Assembly (NCBI GenBank): GCA_009809945.1
Contig: WTPW01000340.1
Location: 157,892 to 221,891, forward strand
DNA from: Gigaspora margarita
Lineage: Eukaryota; Glomeromycota; Glomeromycetes; Diversisporales; Gigasporaceae
DNA length: 64,000 nt
Direction: 5' to 3'
Shown here one piece after another: positions 54,882 through 64,000 of the stretch; the first letter of the stretch is position 1, and each line of letters starts with the position of its first letter. A program made the translations under genes and the position numbers. Below the pieces are notes generated by a model, which was not told where the DNA came from, ran no database searches, and saw only the letters and a program-made list of their open reading frames with translations.

Positions 54882-57800
54882 TAATTGCTTTTACTATGCC
54901 CACATTCTCTTGGACATTCTGGGCACATTTTTTCTTTTTTGTTATGATTATATTTCACCTCGTTTGTCAGAAGTTCCTCTAGTAGCATCTTGATTTTGAA
55001 AGCTTTGATTTTAGAGTACTTTGGATTTGTTTCTCTTGCTGTTGGTTCGTACCGGTAATTTATATAATCAAAGAATGATTTCTAGTCGGTTTCTCTTCTT
55101 CTTGGATCCCAAATCTGTGTCCTTATTTGTGATTGCCATCTTGCTGTTTGGGTTGCATTAAAGATATGTCGAATGAATCATCTCATTTTATGTTCTACGC
55201 TTGCTTCATTCCATTTCAGTTGGTATGTATTAAATCTAATATTTGAGTGTTGAATTTCTCCCTTTAGTTTGATAGGTTTTTCTTCTACAAACGTGATTTT
55301 CTCTTGATTTTTAAATTCGAATTTCAATTGTCTTCTGATACAAAGAGTTTTCCAGCTCAACCAACTTGGCCAGTTTGTCATTTCTAGTATCTCCCTTATT
55401 TTATGTAGTTCTTTCTTTTGCACGTTCTCTGTCTTTCTAACCCAGTTTACTTTCTTTTGAATGATTACTCCTATCTTTGTTCTTTTCTTTGCGATTGCTG
55501 CTATTTGTGTGAGTGCTGTTATGAAGTTTTTTTCCACGGTCTGCCATTCTTCTACTTCTACTTGCCATGTTATTCTGCTTTGTACCATTTGACATAATAT
55601 ACTTGTTTTCTGTTCGTTATTTTTGACATATTTTTGTATTTTTATTTTTATTTCAAGCTTGCTGTCTTTCCATATCATGTCTTCAATTTCTTTTAGTGCT
55701 CCGTTCATTTCGTTATTTCTCATAATTGTTACCTCCTTACTTGTTGTTTCTTTTAATATCTTTGTATTCTTCTTTGTATTGTCTCTTTGTAATTGTCTTA
55801 GATCCTCCCTGTGTATCTTTAATCTACGCTTACTATCGACCATTATTTTCTAGTCTTTTTATATTGACCTTTTTCGTGCATTTGACTTTTTCTATTTTAG
55901 GATCATTGCGATGACATCCTTTGCACGGTATAACTGTTCTACTAGTTTTGTCTGCTATCCAGTGATTAATCATTGCCTCGTTGCTTTTGAGTGATGATAT
56001 TTTACCAATGAAGTTCCCTGTTTGTTCTTTTTCTACTACCCAATTTCCTTTTGTCGGTATCTCCTTACTGGTCCATGGGTTCTTCTTTTTTTGTTCTCTG
56101 ATATACTTAATTTCTATCTCCTTTCTCATCACCTCGTACCACTTTGGTTCTTTTTCTCGTATACTCTGCATTGTCGTTTGTGTTAGATGTATCCAATCTA
56201 GAGTCCTGCTACAATCTGCTGTCTGGCATTGTTCTAAGTATTTCAATTTCATTTTGTTGCATCGTTCTTTTATTTTCCCTTTGTTTTCTATTTTGTATAG
56301 TACAATGTTAATTGAACTTCCTTCCTCTTGTTTACATTTTGGCCATTTTTGCTCTATATTTGTTACTATCTCTATTTTTACTTCATTCCAATGTTCTAAC
56401 ATTTTTGCTGTTACTGTTTTACTTTCTTTACATGTTAGCATGTAATTCACGTGTTCCAGAATTGATTGATTTGTGTTTGCTGAATTTTGTATTTGTTGAA
56501 GTCTTATTATTAAGGTTGAATTTCTAAAACCTGTATGATTTAACTGCCTATGCATCATTGCTATTTGTTGTAATGCCTGCTTTTTCCAAACCGTTTTCAG
56601 TCCGTAAATCATATAGTGGTTTATTGTTGAATTTGGTACTGTTATTGCTAACTCTGCTTTGTTCTTGACTACTATTGTGTATTGTCTTGTTATTTTTTCT
56701 GCTACCATTCTTGGTATTACCGTATTTTGGACTCTATATGCTAGTCTCACTAATATCACCATGTTTACGATGTATATCATTTGTTTTTTTGTTATCCTCG
56801 CTCTCTTCAGCTTTTTTGTTGCTCCTTCTGCTTTTTCTTGTATTTTCTTGATTACAAATTTGTCTGTTGGTCCCTCGGCAAACCAACAACCTAGTATTCT
56901 ACATGTTTCTTTGTTGCTAATAGCCTTTATTTCCACTTCTCTGTAAGTTATACATGGCCTGTCATCCTTCGTGTTTCTTGTTAATAGAACTGACTTGTTT
57001 GGGTTAACCTTGATATTAGTCATGTTAAAAAAATCTTCCGCCACTTTTAAGATCTTGTTCATTTCTTTTTTTGATTTTATTATCCATATGGTATCATCCA
57101 TGTATGCTACCACTGGCCTGCTGTACTGTTTTACCTTTATCATTTTCTTCTCCTCGTAACTAACTTCCGTCTTGTACCCTTTAATTTGTTGATATATTGC
57201 ATCCAACAATGGGTCGTAGTAAATTCTCCATAGTAATGGTGCCAATGGTTCTCCTTGGTCTATCCCATTTTTGACTCTGTACCTTTCTGTTTTTCCTAAA
57301 TTGGTAATCACTGCATTTTCTCTATCTGTTAAAATGTTTACTATTAAATTAACTATTCCATTTGGTATCTTAATTCTCTCTAATGCCATTCTTAATAGGG
57401 GCACGCTTATCGAATCATATGCCTTTGATATGTCCTGACTTAACAGCCATAATTCTTTTTTATTAACTGTTGCATCTTTTAATATGTGTGTTATTGTTAC
57501 AATTGGTAATTCTGTGGATGTATATAGTAGTACTACGTGGTTGTGTTCATTTAGAATTGAGTATCTGCTTAGTTTGTCACCTATCTTTCTAGTTATTAGC
57601 TTTGTTAGTATTTTCTGAACATGTTCCAATAAAGTTATTGGTCTTGTTTCATTTAAATCCCCTGAAAATTCATCCTTTTTTGCTATCAGGTACACGTTTT
57701 CTTTTTTCCAACTATTAGGTACCATTTGAAGTTTCATACATGCATTCATTATCTTAAGCAATTGATTCATTGCTTTGTTGCCTAACTGCTTTATCATTTC

Positions 57801-59539
57801 ATTAGAGATTTCGCTTGGGCCTATTGCCTTTCTGTTGGGTTCTTCTTCTATTATCGTCTTCAGCTCTTCTATACTTATTTCGTCCTCTACTCCTTTGTAC
57901 CAATCATTATCTATTTCGTTTTTGGTTCGTATCTCACTTTCTAGCCTTCCCAAACTTTCTTATCCTTCAGATTATGTTTTGTCCACTGTTTGAAGTGCTC
58001 TCTTATCTCACTTTTTATTGCTTTCGGTTCCGTTGTATTGTAGTTTTCGTGTGCAATTTTGTTGATTATAACTGGTGTCTTATGTCTTGTCAGGATGCTG
58101 TCTATTATCTTTTTGGTATTACTTGTGAAGTTGCTAAACCTCTTCTGAATGTTTTTCTCAATTCTTTGTTTATGGGCCATGTTATTTTCTAGCTTTCTTG
58201 CTCTATAGATCACCTTCTGATAACCTTTTAGCTCTTTGACTTTCTCTTTCTTTTCTTCTGCTGTATCACTATTACTTATTCTCGTCATGATTTCTATTTG
58301 GCTCAGTTTGCTTACTTCCTCAATTTCCTTATTTATTTGTTGAATTAAGTGCTGTTCCGTACCTGTTAACTGTATTTTTCTTATTAAAGCATTAATCCTT
58401 CTTAGAGCACTGTGCAATTTCGTTGCCTTCCTTGAAAATACATAGAAAGTTTTAGATGTGATTTTGGCTTTTGGTATATTTTTGTCTGCTGCTGTCTTGA
58501 TCATGTTCTCTAGCTTGTTCCAATTCTTATTTAATTTTGACTCGTTTTCTATGCCTGTCTTATTAGTCTCTTCTTCTCATCCTAGTGATTGTTCAATCTC
58601 TTTCCTAAAATCTTCTCATCTTCCTTCTGTTATTTCTTTATAAAGATATATAGCTCTCTTTCTTTTTTTCGTTCGATATTGCTTGATTTTCCTAAGTAGC
58701 TGCCATTCAATTAATATAATTTTGTGGTCACTGTTTGTAATTCTATCTGCACTTTGCATTATGGGCTTAGTTATTCTCGGCAACATGTTATTTGTTATGT
58801 ATATATCGTCGATCTGGCTTTTTATTTCTCCTTTACTCCATGTTGCTTCAGTTATATCGAAATTAATTCAACATGCTTGACATGCTCGACTGTTCCGCCA
58901 CCTTAAACAATAGTAATAGTTTTTTTTTCTTTAGCCCTGTCTGAATTGAAGTCCCCCATTATAATATATTGTATTCTCTAACTGTCGCTTGTCGTGTCCA
59001 TTCCACAACTGTTCTTTGTGTTTCCTCATTTAATTTCTTATTTGTCATTGTAAGGTATACTAATATTATTCTAATACGCTAGTTTCTTGGGAAGAAAAAG
59101 TCTACCGCTATTGCAGTTCCTGCTAATTTTAGAATGTTATTTATGTATAGTTGCAGAGTTTTTAGTACTGCAAGTGCTGATCCCATGCTGGACTCCTGTT
59201 TGTTTGTAGTTTTTTCATTACTATTTGCTGTATAGATTTCATAGTATGGGTTTGCTAAATATAGCTTGTGATTGCTCGATTCTGCTATTTTTGTCTCTGT
59301 TATACTGACAATATGCATGTTATTTTCATAGCAGCTTTCTATCCAATTCCTGTATTTGAGTGCCTTATTCAACCCCTAAGTATTGTGTGTAACTAGTTTT
59401 AGATTTCCTAACAGTTCGGTCTGTCTTTCTATTTTTGTTTTGTCTTGTTTATTAGTTTGTTGCACTTTTAATTGTATAATGTTCTCTTCTGTATCTGTTG
59501 ATGTAGTTGTTAGTGTGTTATTCCTTTTTTCTTTACTCA

Positions 59540-61614
59540 TTAATATGATAATAATTTTTCTGAAATGTTGTCCCATGTCACTTCGGGGAGAGGTGGTAGA
59601 TCGAATACAAAATCTGGTGCTTTCTTAAATGTGATCTTGTTCTGATTTGTGATTGGGAGTTCTGCTAGTTCTCTGTAAATTTCTAGCTCCTCCAGGTATT
59701 TTTTAACTTCTTCTAATGACTCTGGCAATTCAGGTTTTGTCACCTCTTTTTCTTCTACTTCTATCTCTATGTCTTTCTCCCATATATCGATCCATGCCTC
59801 TGGAATTCTCCAAAAATAGTATTCTTCTCTCAGCATCCTTGCCATTTCTACTAGCTCTTTCTTTGTAGTTATTGGTATTGTTAAACTGTAGTCCTTTATT
59901 TCTCTGTAGTCCCAGAGGAGGTCTTGTTTATCTGTCAGATTTACTATTATGATATTCGGTAGCAGAGGTATGTTATAACTATATTTTGTTTTAATTTCTT
60001 TCAAGAATTTTTGCGCCTCTTCTTTGTTTTCTATTGGGTATACGAAGCTTGTTCTTGTCACTATTCTGTTTGTTTCCATCGGCAATCTAAGCTTCTGTAC
60101 AAAGTAGTCATTTGGGATCATTTTGAAATAGTACTCTTCCTTAAGTTTCTCACTTAAATCCTTTATCGATACTTCTGCTCTTGTTAAGTCTATTGGAAAC
60201 ATGCCTCTATATTTGTGGGATAATTCTTGTGGTATAAGAAGGAGTGGCTTTTTCTTTTCTGGTAGCCTAAAGTATGTCTCTAGCAGCTTATCCTCCCACC
60301 TATAGTGATCTGCCAGTACTCTTTTGTACCATAATACATTTTTTAAATCTCTTCTATCTGTTACTGGGAAAATTTTCTGGTCTCTTGGTTTAGATCTCTT
60401 GAATTGAGTAGTAGTGGTTCTAACTCTACTAAGTATGCCTCTGGTAGTTGTACAAATTTGTATATCTTTCTTAAAGCAGCTAGTACCGCTCGTAAGTTGC
60501 CTCTGTTTCTAATTGGTAATTCGAATGGTAATATACTTTTTATCTCTTGTGGGACCTCCTCTGGTGTTTCTGGAATTGGAATAAGCGTGTTTTCAATTGC
60601 TTCGTTAACAATTTTCCATACGTTCTCTCCTTTGATACCTTCTTCGATCTTCATAAAGCCCATACAGTAGTTTATATTCTTAGCTATTTCTTTAGGATTC
60701 TTTCTCATCTTTTTACTCGTCAACTATTGGATCGCTATTTTTTGTCTAACTTTTGTATTAATTTGGTTTCTTATTTTCCTGTTTGTGAAGGTTACACTAT
60801 TCTTGCCTTTATAATTTTCTGTTGCTGATTCTAGTATAGCTTTATACTCTTTCTGATATGTGGGCATTATCATTTTATTTCTCGTAAATGTATGGAAAAA
60901 ATTTCTGTCAGTATGTTTAAACTTGAGTGCAATTGCAACTGGTATGACGTGTTGTGCAGGCTTTGTTTGTAACTTGTATGTAATAAACTTCTTCAACTTC
61001 TCTTCATCTTTAAATGCCTCTATAACTTCAGCATAGTGCCATTCTGTTTCGTCAAATTCAATTTCTTTTACATTTTCTAACTTTGTCGATACTTCGTCAC
61101 CCCAACTCATATCTACTTTTCTTGTTACTCTTGTGTTTTCTCCTATTACTGATTGCCTCGTAGCTTGACTGTATAACCTTTTCCCTTCTACTTGTTCATT
61201 TCTAGTATATTCACTATCCTGCTGCTGATTCACTTTTTCATCTATCTGTATCTCCTCGTTCGCAATCTCAGTAGTATTGTTTTCTTCAGTTATCTCGATA
61301 TCGTTTCGATTAACTATTTTCAGTCCTATTTGTTGACCTCAGCTGTTCTGCTCGTCTTGTTCCGATCTCTGTATTTCCTCTTCCAGTCCTTCTATATTGG
61401 GTTGCTTGTTTACTTCTGAATTTGGTTGTGATGTCATGTCTGTTTCTGATAAAGTCAGGTTCTGAGGTTGTACTGGGGTCATGGGAGCTATTTTCTCCGG
61501 GCTCAAATCTGGGTTCTGGGATTTCCTTGTGGGCGTGAGAGCATTTGTATCCTCATTTTGGTTAGACGTGGGAGTTTCTTGATCAATGATCATTTGTTGT
61601 TCCGATGATGTCAT
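59540..61614 (-). pseudogene. LINE 2 ORF1, broken
   Basis: Begins MTSSEQQMIIDQETPTSNQN (Ser/Thr/Pro/Gln-rich head). Then AIALKFKHTDRNFFHTFTRN, matching LINE 1, and repeated modules: LPFELPIRNRGNLRAVLAAL with RKIYKFVQLPEAYL; MFPIDLTRAEVSIKDLSEKL with KEEYYFKMIPNDYF; LTIPITTKKELVEMARMLRE with EYYFWRIPEAWIDI. Stops follow EQNS, KIAIQ and RKFSQ, and one frame change lies near 60300. The end (EKLLSY, then TAA) overlaps the ORF2 start as TAATG at 59542-59538. Confidence 0.75.
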
Positions 61615-62099
61615 GATCGATATTTGCAGGGGTGAACAAGATTCCCCATTTTCAGTGGGTAGTTGTTAAATATTTTCCTTTGCGGGTGTGGTGCAAGTCT
61701 TGAGGGAATCATTTTCTTGCTAGGTTGTTGTCCGATTTATATCATGTGTGACCTTTTGCTTCTTCTTGTGTTTTGGCATATTTTTGGTGTTAATTGCAGT
61801 TGCCGAACGATATAATCTTGATATACCCAACTAGGAGTGTCTTGTTTGAATTTGCATTCCCCAAAGGGATGGTAGAAAGTTGTAAAAGACAGGTGGGGTT
61901 TGAAATGCTAACTTTCTGTTTCGCTTAATGTTTATACGTCCTTTTTAGCAGTTAGATTGGTCAGGAAATAATTACTTATTTATTTAGTTAGTGGTGTTTG
62001 TGTTTTTGTATTCTCTTTGCCGATTTGTTTGTTTACTTAGTGATTTTTGGATGATCAGAAAAGAGTTTTTAGCATAAATTTGTTAAATTGTTATTTTTT

Positions 62100-62780
62100 C
62101 AAGTAGTAGATTTAGAGTAAATTCTACTAATAATACTTTAAAAAAATAGATCTGTGTTCTAATAACTGCTTCTTATCAATTGGTTGGATATATTTTTGTA
62201 ACCTTAGTTCTACTATCTCAAATGAGAGCTTTTGAGTATAGTTGTGTACTATTATATAAACAAATCCAAGAAACTAAAAAAATAGATTAGGCAAATTCCA
62301 AGTAAGTAGATAGCAAAAATCTTTAATAGCACAGTAAACTCTCTATAAGTGTGCTCTTTATAAATGCATATTTTTTTTATATGTATACTATAACTAGTTC
62401 AAGCTTGGAATTCAGATACTCTCTATGTTTTGCATATACAACAATTTTGGATTCCACAAATATTAAAAATTTTTTTATAAATGCACTTATATCAATTGGC
62501 CAATTAGAAATCAATATATTAAATTACGATTCAGATATTTACAAGTTTTATTATAGTATAAATTAAATCTAAACAGCTAGATATTTATATACATTTTTAT
62601 ATTAAAATGTATAATAAAATAAAATAAGTACACAAGAGTGAAAACCTGTAACTATTTAGCATAAATTATTAGACCATTCACAGGTTTTCACTATTATATA
62701 CTCCAATGTATTATAACTGCAATTACTTTAGTATTAACTGGGTTATTTATTAAGGAAATATAAATTTGTCACACTCAAGG
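62100..62780. other. AT-rich flank of LINE 2
   Basis: Contains CAGTAAACTCTCTATAAGTG and GTGCTCTTTATAAATGC (62331-62370), reminiscent of pogo-type ends, with related words at 63700-63780 (AAGCTTGG, TACTCTC, GCATATA). A hairpin is listed separately. No gene. Confidence 0.4.
62637..62692. repeat. Hairpin AGTGAAAACCTGT
   Basis: A 13-base perfect inverted repeat separated by 30 bases. A similar AAAACCTGTAA hairpin lies at 42673-42713. Confidence 0.7.
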
Positions 62781-63361
62781 CATGTTCACCTCCATGATTC
62801 AATCAATCAAATCGCTCGATTTTGTAGACAAAAAAAAATTTTTTTTTAAAAATTAAAGTTTTTACTTAATAAAGTATAATATATATATATAATAGCATAC
62901 TATATAATGTAAAATTTTATTCTAAACCATTTTTTCTAGTTATAAAAATAAATTGTTTTAGTAAAAAAGATGTTTTATAAGAAAAACCAAAATTTCAAAA
63001 AGTTAGCACATTTAAAACTTTTTTTTACTAAAAAAATCTATCTTTTTAACTTAAAAAAAGTTGTTTAGTATAAAATTTTGCATATAATATTTAAAATATA
63101 AATATAGATTAAATTAGAAAAAAAAAGTTCTATATGTGCTAACATTAGAAATTTTTGTTTTTTCTTATAAATTGTCTTTTTTTACTAAGCTAATCTATCT
63201 TTGTAACTTAGAAAAAGTTGTTTAGAATAAAATTTTACACTATATATTTTGTTATTGCTTATTTATTTTTATATTTTACTAGTCAAATTTTTAGTTTTTT
63301 AAAAAAATTTTTGTCTACAAAATCGAGTGATTTAATTGGTCAAATCACAGGGCGTAACATG
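62781..63361. mobile_element. MITE with TCGATTTTGTAGAC ends
   Basis: Left CATGTTCACCTCCATGATTC and right (reverse complement) CATGTTACGCCCTGTGATTT; both continue AATCRCTCGATTTTGTAGAC and an A run. It has internal direct repeats (AATCTATCTTTTTAACTTA at 63035 and 63190). 581 bases, no ORF. Confidence 0.65.
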
Positions 63362-63880
63362 TCACGGTCAACAAATTTCTATTTCCATTTATTAAAATGG
63401 ATAATACAGTAAATTTATTAGAATCAAAAAAATCAGTACAATGTAACAAACTATTATTAATATATATTTGATTAAAAATTCTTAGTACAGTTGTACTAGG
63501 ACTCTAAGCTATTGATAAATAGGTCAGAGGTAACTAAAAAAGGATTTTTTGGTAGAAAATCACCAAATATTGCATTTTTAAATAGTAAATTTTGCAAATT
63601 TTGGTCAAAAATAAGCATTTTTGAGCCAAATTTTGTATAAAAATAAGCAAACTAGTTACTGATCTATCTATATATAGCTTGGGGTCCTGTCGTATCCCCT
63701 AAGTACACACCTCCTCTATATGCACAATATAGCCCGGTTCCAAGCTTGGGACTTAAATACTCTCCATATTCTGCATGTGAACAAGTTTTTAAAGTCTAAG
63801 CATATTATATGCACTCTGCTAGCCAATAGTAATACTGGATTTTTTTACGACTTATTTTCGAATTTGATTAATTGCAAAAT
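63362..63880. other. AT-rich spacer
   Basis: No gene or clear repeat apart from the words shared with 62331-62450. Confidence 0.4.
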
Positions 63881-63884
63881 GTTA

Positions 63885-64000
63885 TTACATAGTAAAGTTC
63901 AAATTTTACTATATAAATCGACCAGGAGTGCTTAAGTAAAAGATTAAAATATATATTTTACCAAATTTCATACAAATTGAAGAACTTTTTATTAATTAAC
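63885..64000. repeat. Partial unit of the ACATAGTAAAGTC family
   Basis: TTACATAGTAAAGTTCAAAT, TATAAATCGACC, GCTTAAGTAAA and ATTTCATACAAATTGAAGAA follow the same order as at 7865-7970 and 8430-8540; cut by the window end. Confidence 0.75.

Larger units (their letters stand above)
52603..59540 (-). pseudogene. LINE 2 ORF2: endonuclease-reverse transcriptase, broken and interrupted
   Basis: Starts MSKEKRNNTLTTTSTDTEEN at 59540. Endonuclease: LVTHNT-stop-GLNKALKY, SITETKIAES, IIMGDFNSDR and NSDHKI (intact SDH). Reverse transcriptase (57953-55833): RPITLLEHVQK, SQDISKAYDSI (A), GIDQGEPLAPLLWRIYYDPL (B), VAYMDDTIWI (C, YMDD), IKVNPNKSV (D). The C-terminal part is 55843-55178 (MVDSKRRLKIHRED...). 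A CCHC-like finger, CPECPRECGHSKSN | LITC, is split by the MITE 54740-54881. IRSTLEKNGIKSEIV | HNVQKMIINSL is split by the element 52803-54630; the tail ends with KEIYNKI at 52603. Stops include TGA in R-stop-EDF, at the same place as in LINE 1. Confidence 0.88.
52244..62082 (-). mobile_element. LINE 2 (same family as LINE 1), with nested insertions
   Basis: Minus strand, 5' end at about 62082, poly-A tail as a T run at 52238-52259. The 17-base target duplication TTAAATTGTTATTTTTT lies at 52227-52243 and 62083-62099. Net length without the inserts 52803-54630 and 54740-54881 is about 7.9 kb, close to LINE 1. Domains run in the same order as LINE 1, with reverse transcriptase mostly open (706 codons). 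It is better preserved than LINE 1 but still has several stops and frame changes and two insertions. Confidence 0.9.

Noticed and set aside
55178-55843. RNase H domain after the LINE 2 reverse transcriptase
   Set aside because: The segment begins MVDSK like the LINE 1 counterpart (VVDSKKF), but the D-E-D-D pattern of RNase H could not be traced, so it is left as an unnamed C-terminal domain.
21503-62082. Altered genetic code with TGA = Trp in the LINEs
   Set aside because: TGG is used for Trp in both LINEs and TAG also occurs at Trp sites; host genes end in TGA and TAG. Decay is simpler.
1-64000. LTR retrotransposons, retrovirus-like elements, Polintons or toxin genes
   Set aside because: No paired LTRs, gag/pol order, integrase or capsid motifs were recognised. 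The direct repeats at 155-6715 lack LTR-type ends and an internal coding region.
1-64000. tRNA or rRNA genes and CRISPR arrays
   Set aside because: The only A/B-box pair (48152-48215) belongs to a SINE with target duplication. Tandem repeats here lack the spacer-repeat pattern of CRISPR, which is also not expected in a fungus.

Overview
This window looks like AT-rich nuclear DNA of a filamentous fungus, most likely an arbuscular mycorrhizal fungus (Glomeromycotina, Rhizophagus-like). The grounds are many short GT-AG introns with very AT-rich bodies, relics of the expanded kinase type and of the DELH/DRLW protein family that I associate with these fungi, and about 90% transposon-derived DNA with poly-A/T tracts. 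The species call is inference from recalled family knowledge, not a database match.

Only three genes look like live host genes, and they sit together in the one transposon-poor stretch (about 38.6-46.6 kb). (1) Minus strand, 38645-42160: a 14-exon HOP1/HORMAD-type meiotic chromosome-axis gene (HORMA domain, then a PHD-like C4HC3 zinc finger, then a winged-helix-like segment and a basic C-terminal tail). (2) Plus strand, 43509-44572: a small membrane protein with two transmembrane segments, a PPxY-rich tail and a weak ERF4/GCP16-like segment; it is divergent from HOP1. (3) Plus strand, 44712-46551: a 10-exon NADP-type short-chain dehydrogenase very close in layout to yeast YMR226C/YdfG.

The rest is a palimpsest of nested mobile elements. 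From left to right: a tandem repeat split by a 5.5-kb terminal-inverted-repeat (TIR) element (534-6065), which holds a second TIR element (884-4372) that carries a broken protein-kinase gene with a Tc1-like MITE in it; a 9.5-kb hAT-like element (7488-17033) that holds a 5.3-kb pogo/Tigger transposon (8999-14342) with a decayed transposase; a broken gene of an unknown large family (18.0-20.3 kb); a MULE-like MITE with a second MITE and interstitial telomere-like repeats inside; a full-length LINE on the minus strand (21503-29203); hairpin repeats, SINE-like insertions and many MITEs (29-38 kb); and after the host genes a tRNA-derived SINE, a hAT-like element and a second LINE of the same family (52244-62082, minus) that is interrupted by a MITE and by a relative of the first TIR element. 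For both interruptions, removing the insert plus one target-site copy restores an open LINE frame.

The two LINEs share an unusual ORF1 built of repeated leucine/proline/tyrosine modules and a stop-start overlap (TGATG or TAATG) between ORF1 and ORF2, pointing to coupled translation. No rRNA, tRNA gene, CRISPR array or LTR element was recognised. A 527-base assembly gap lies at 53550-54076.
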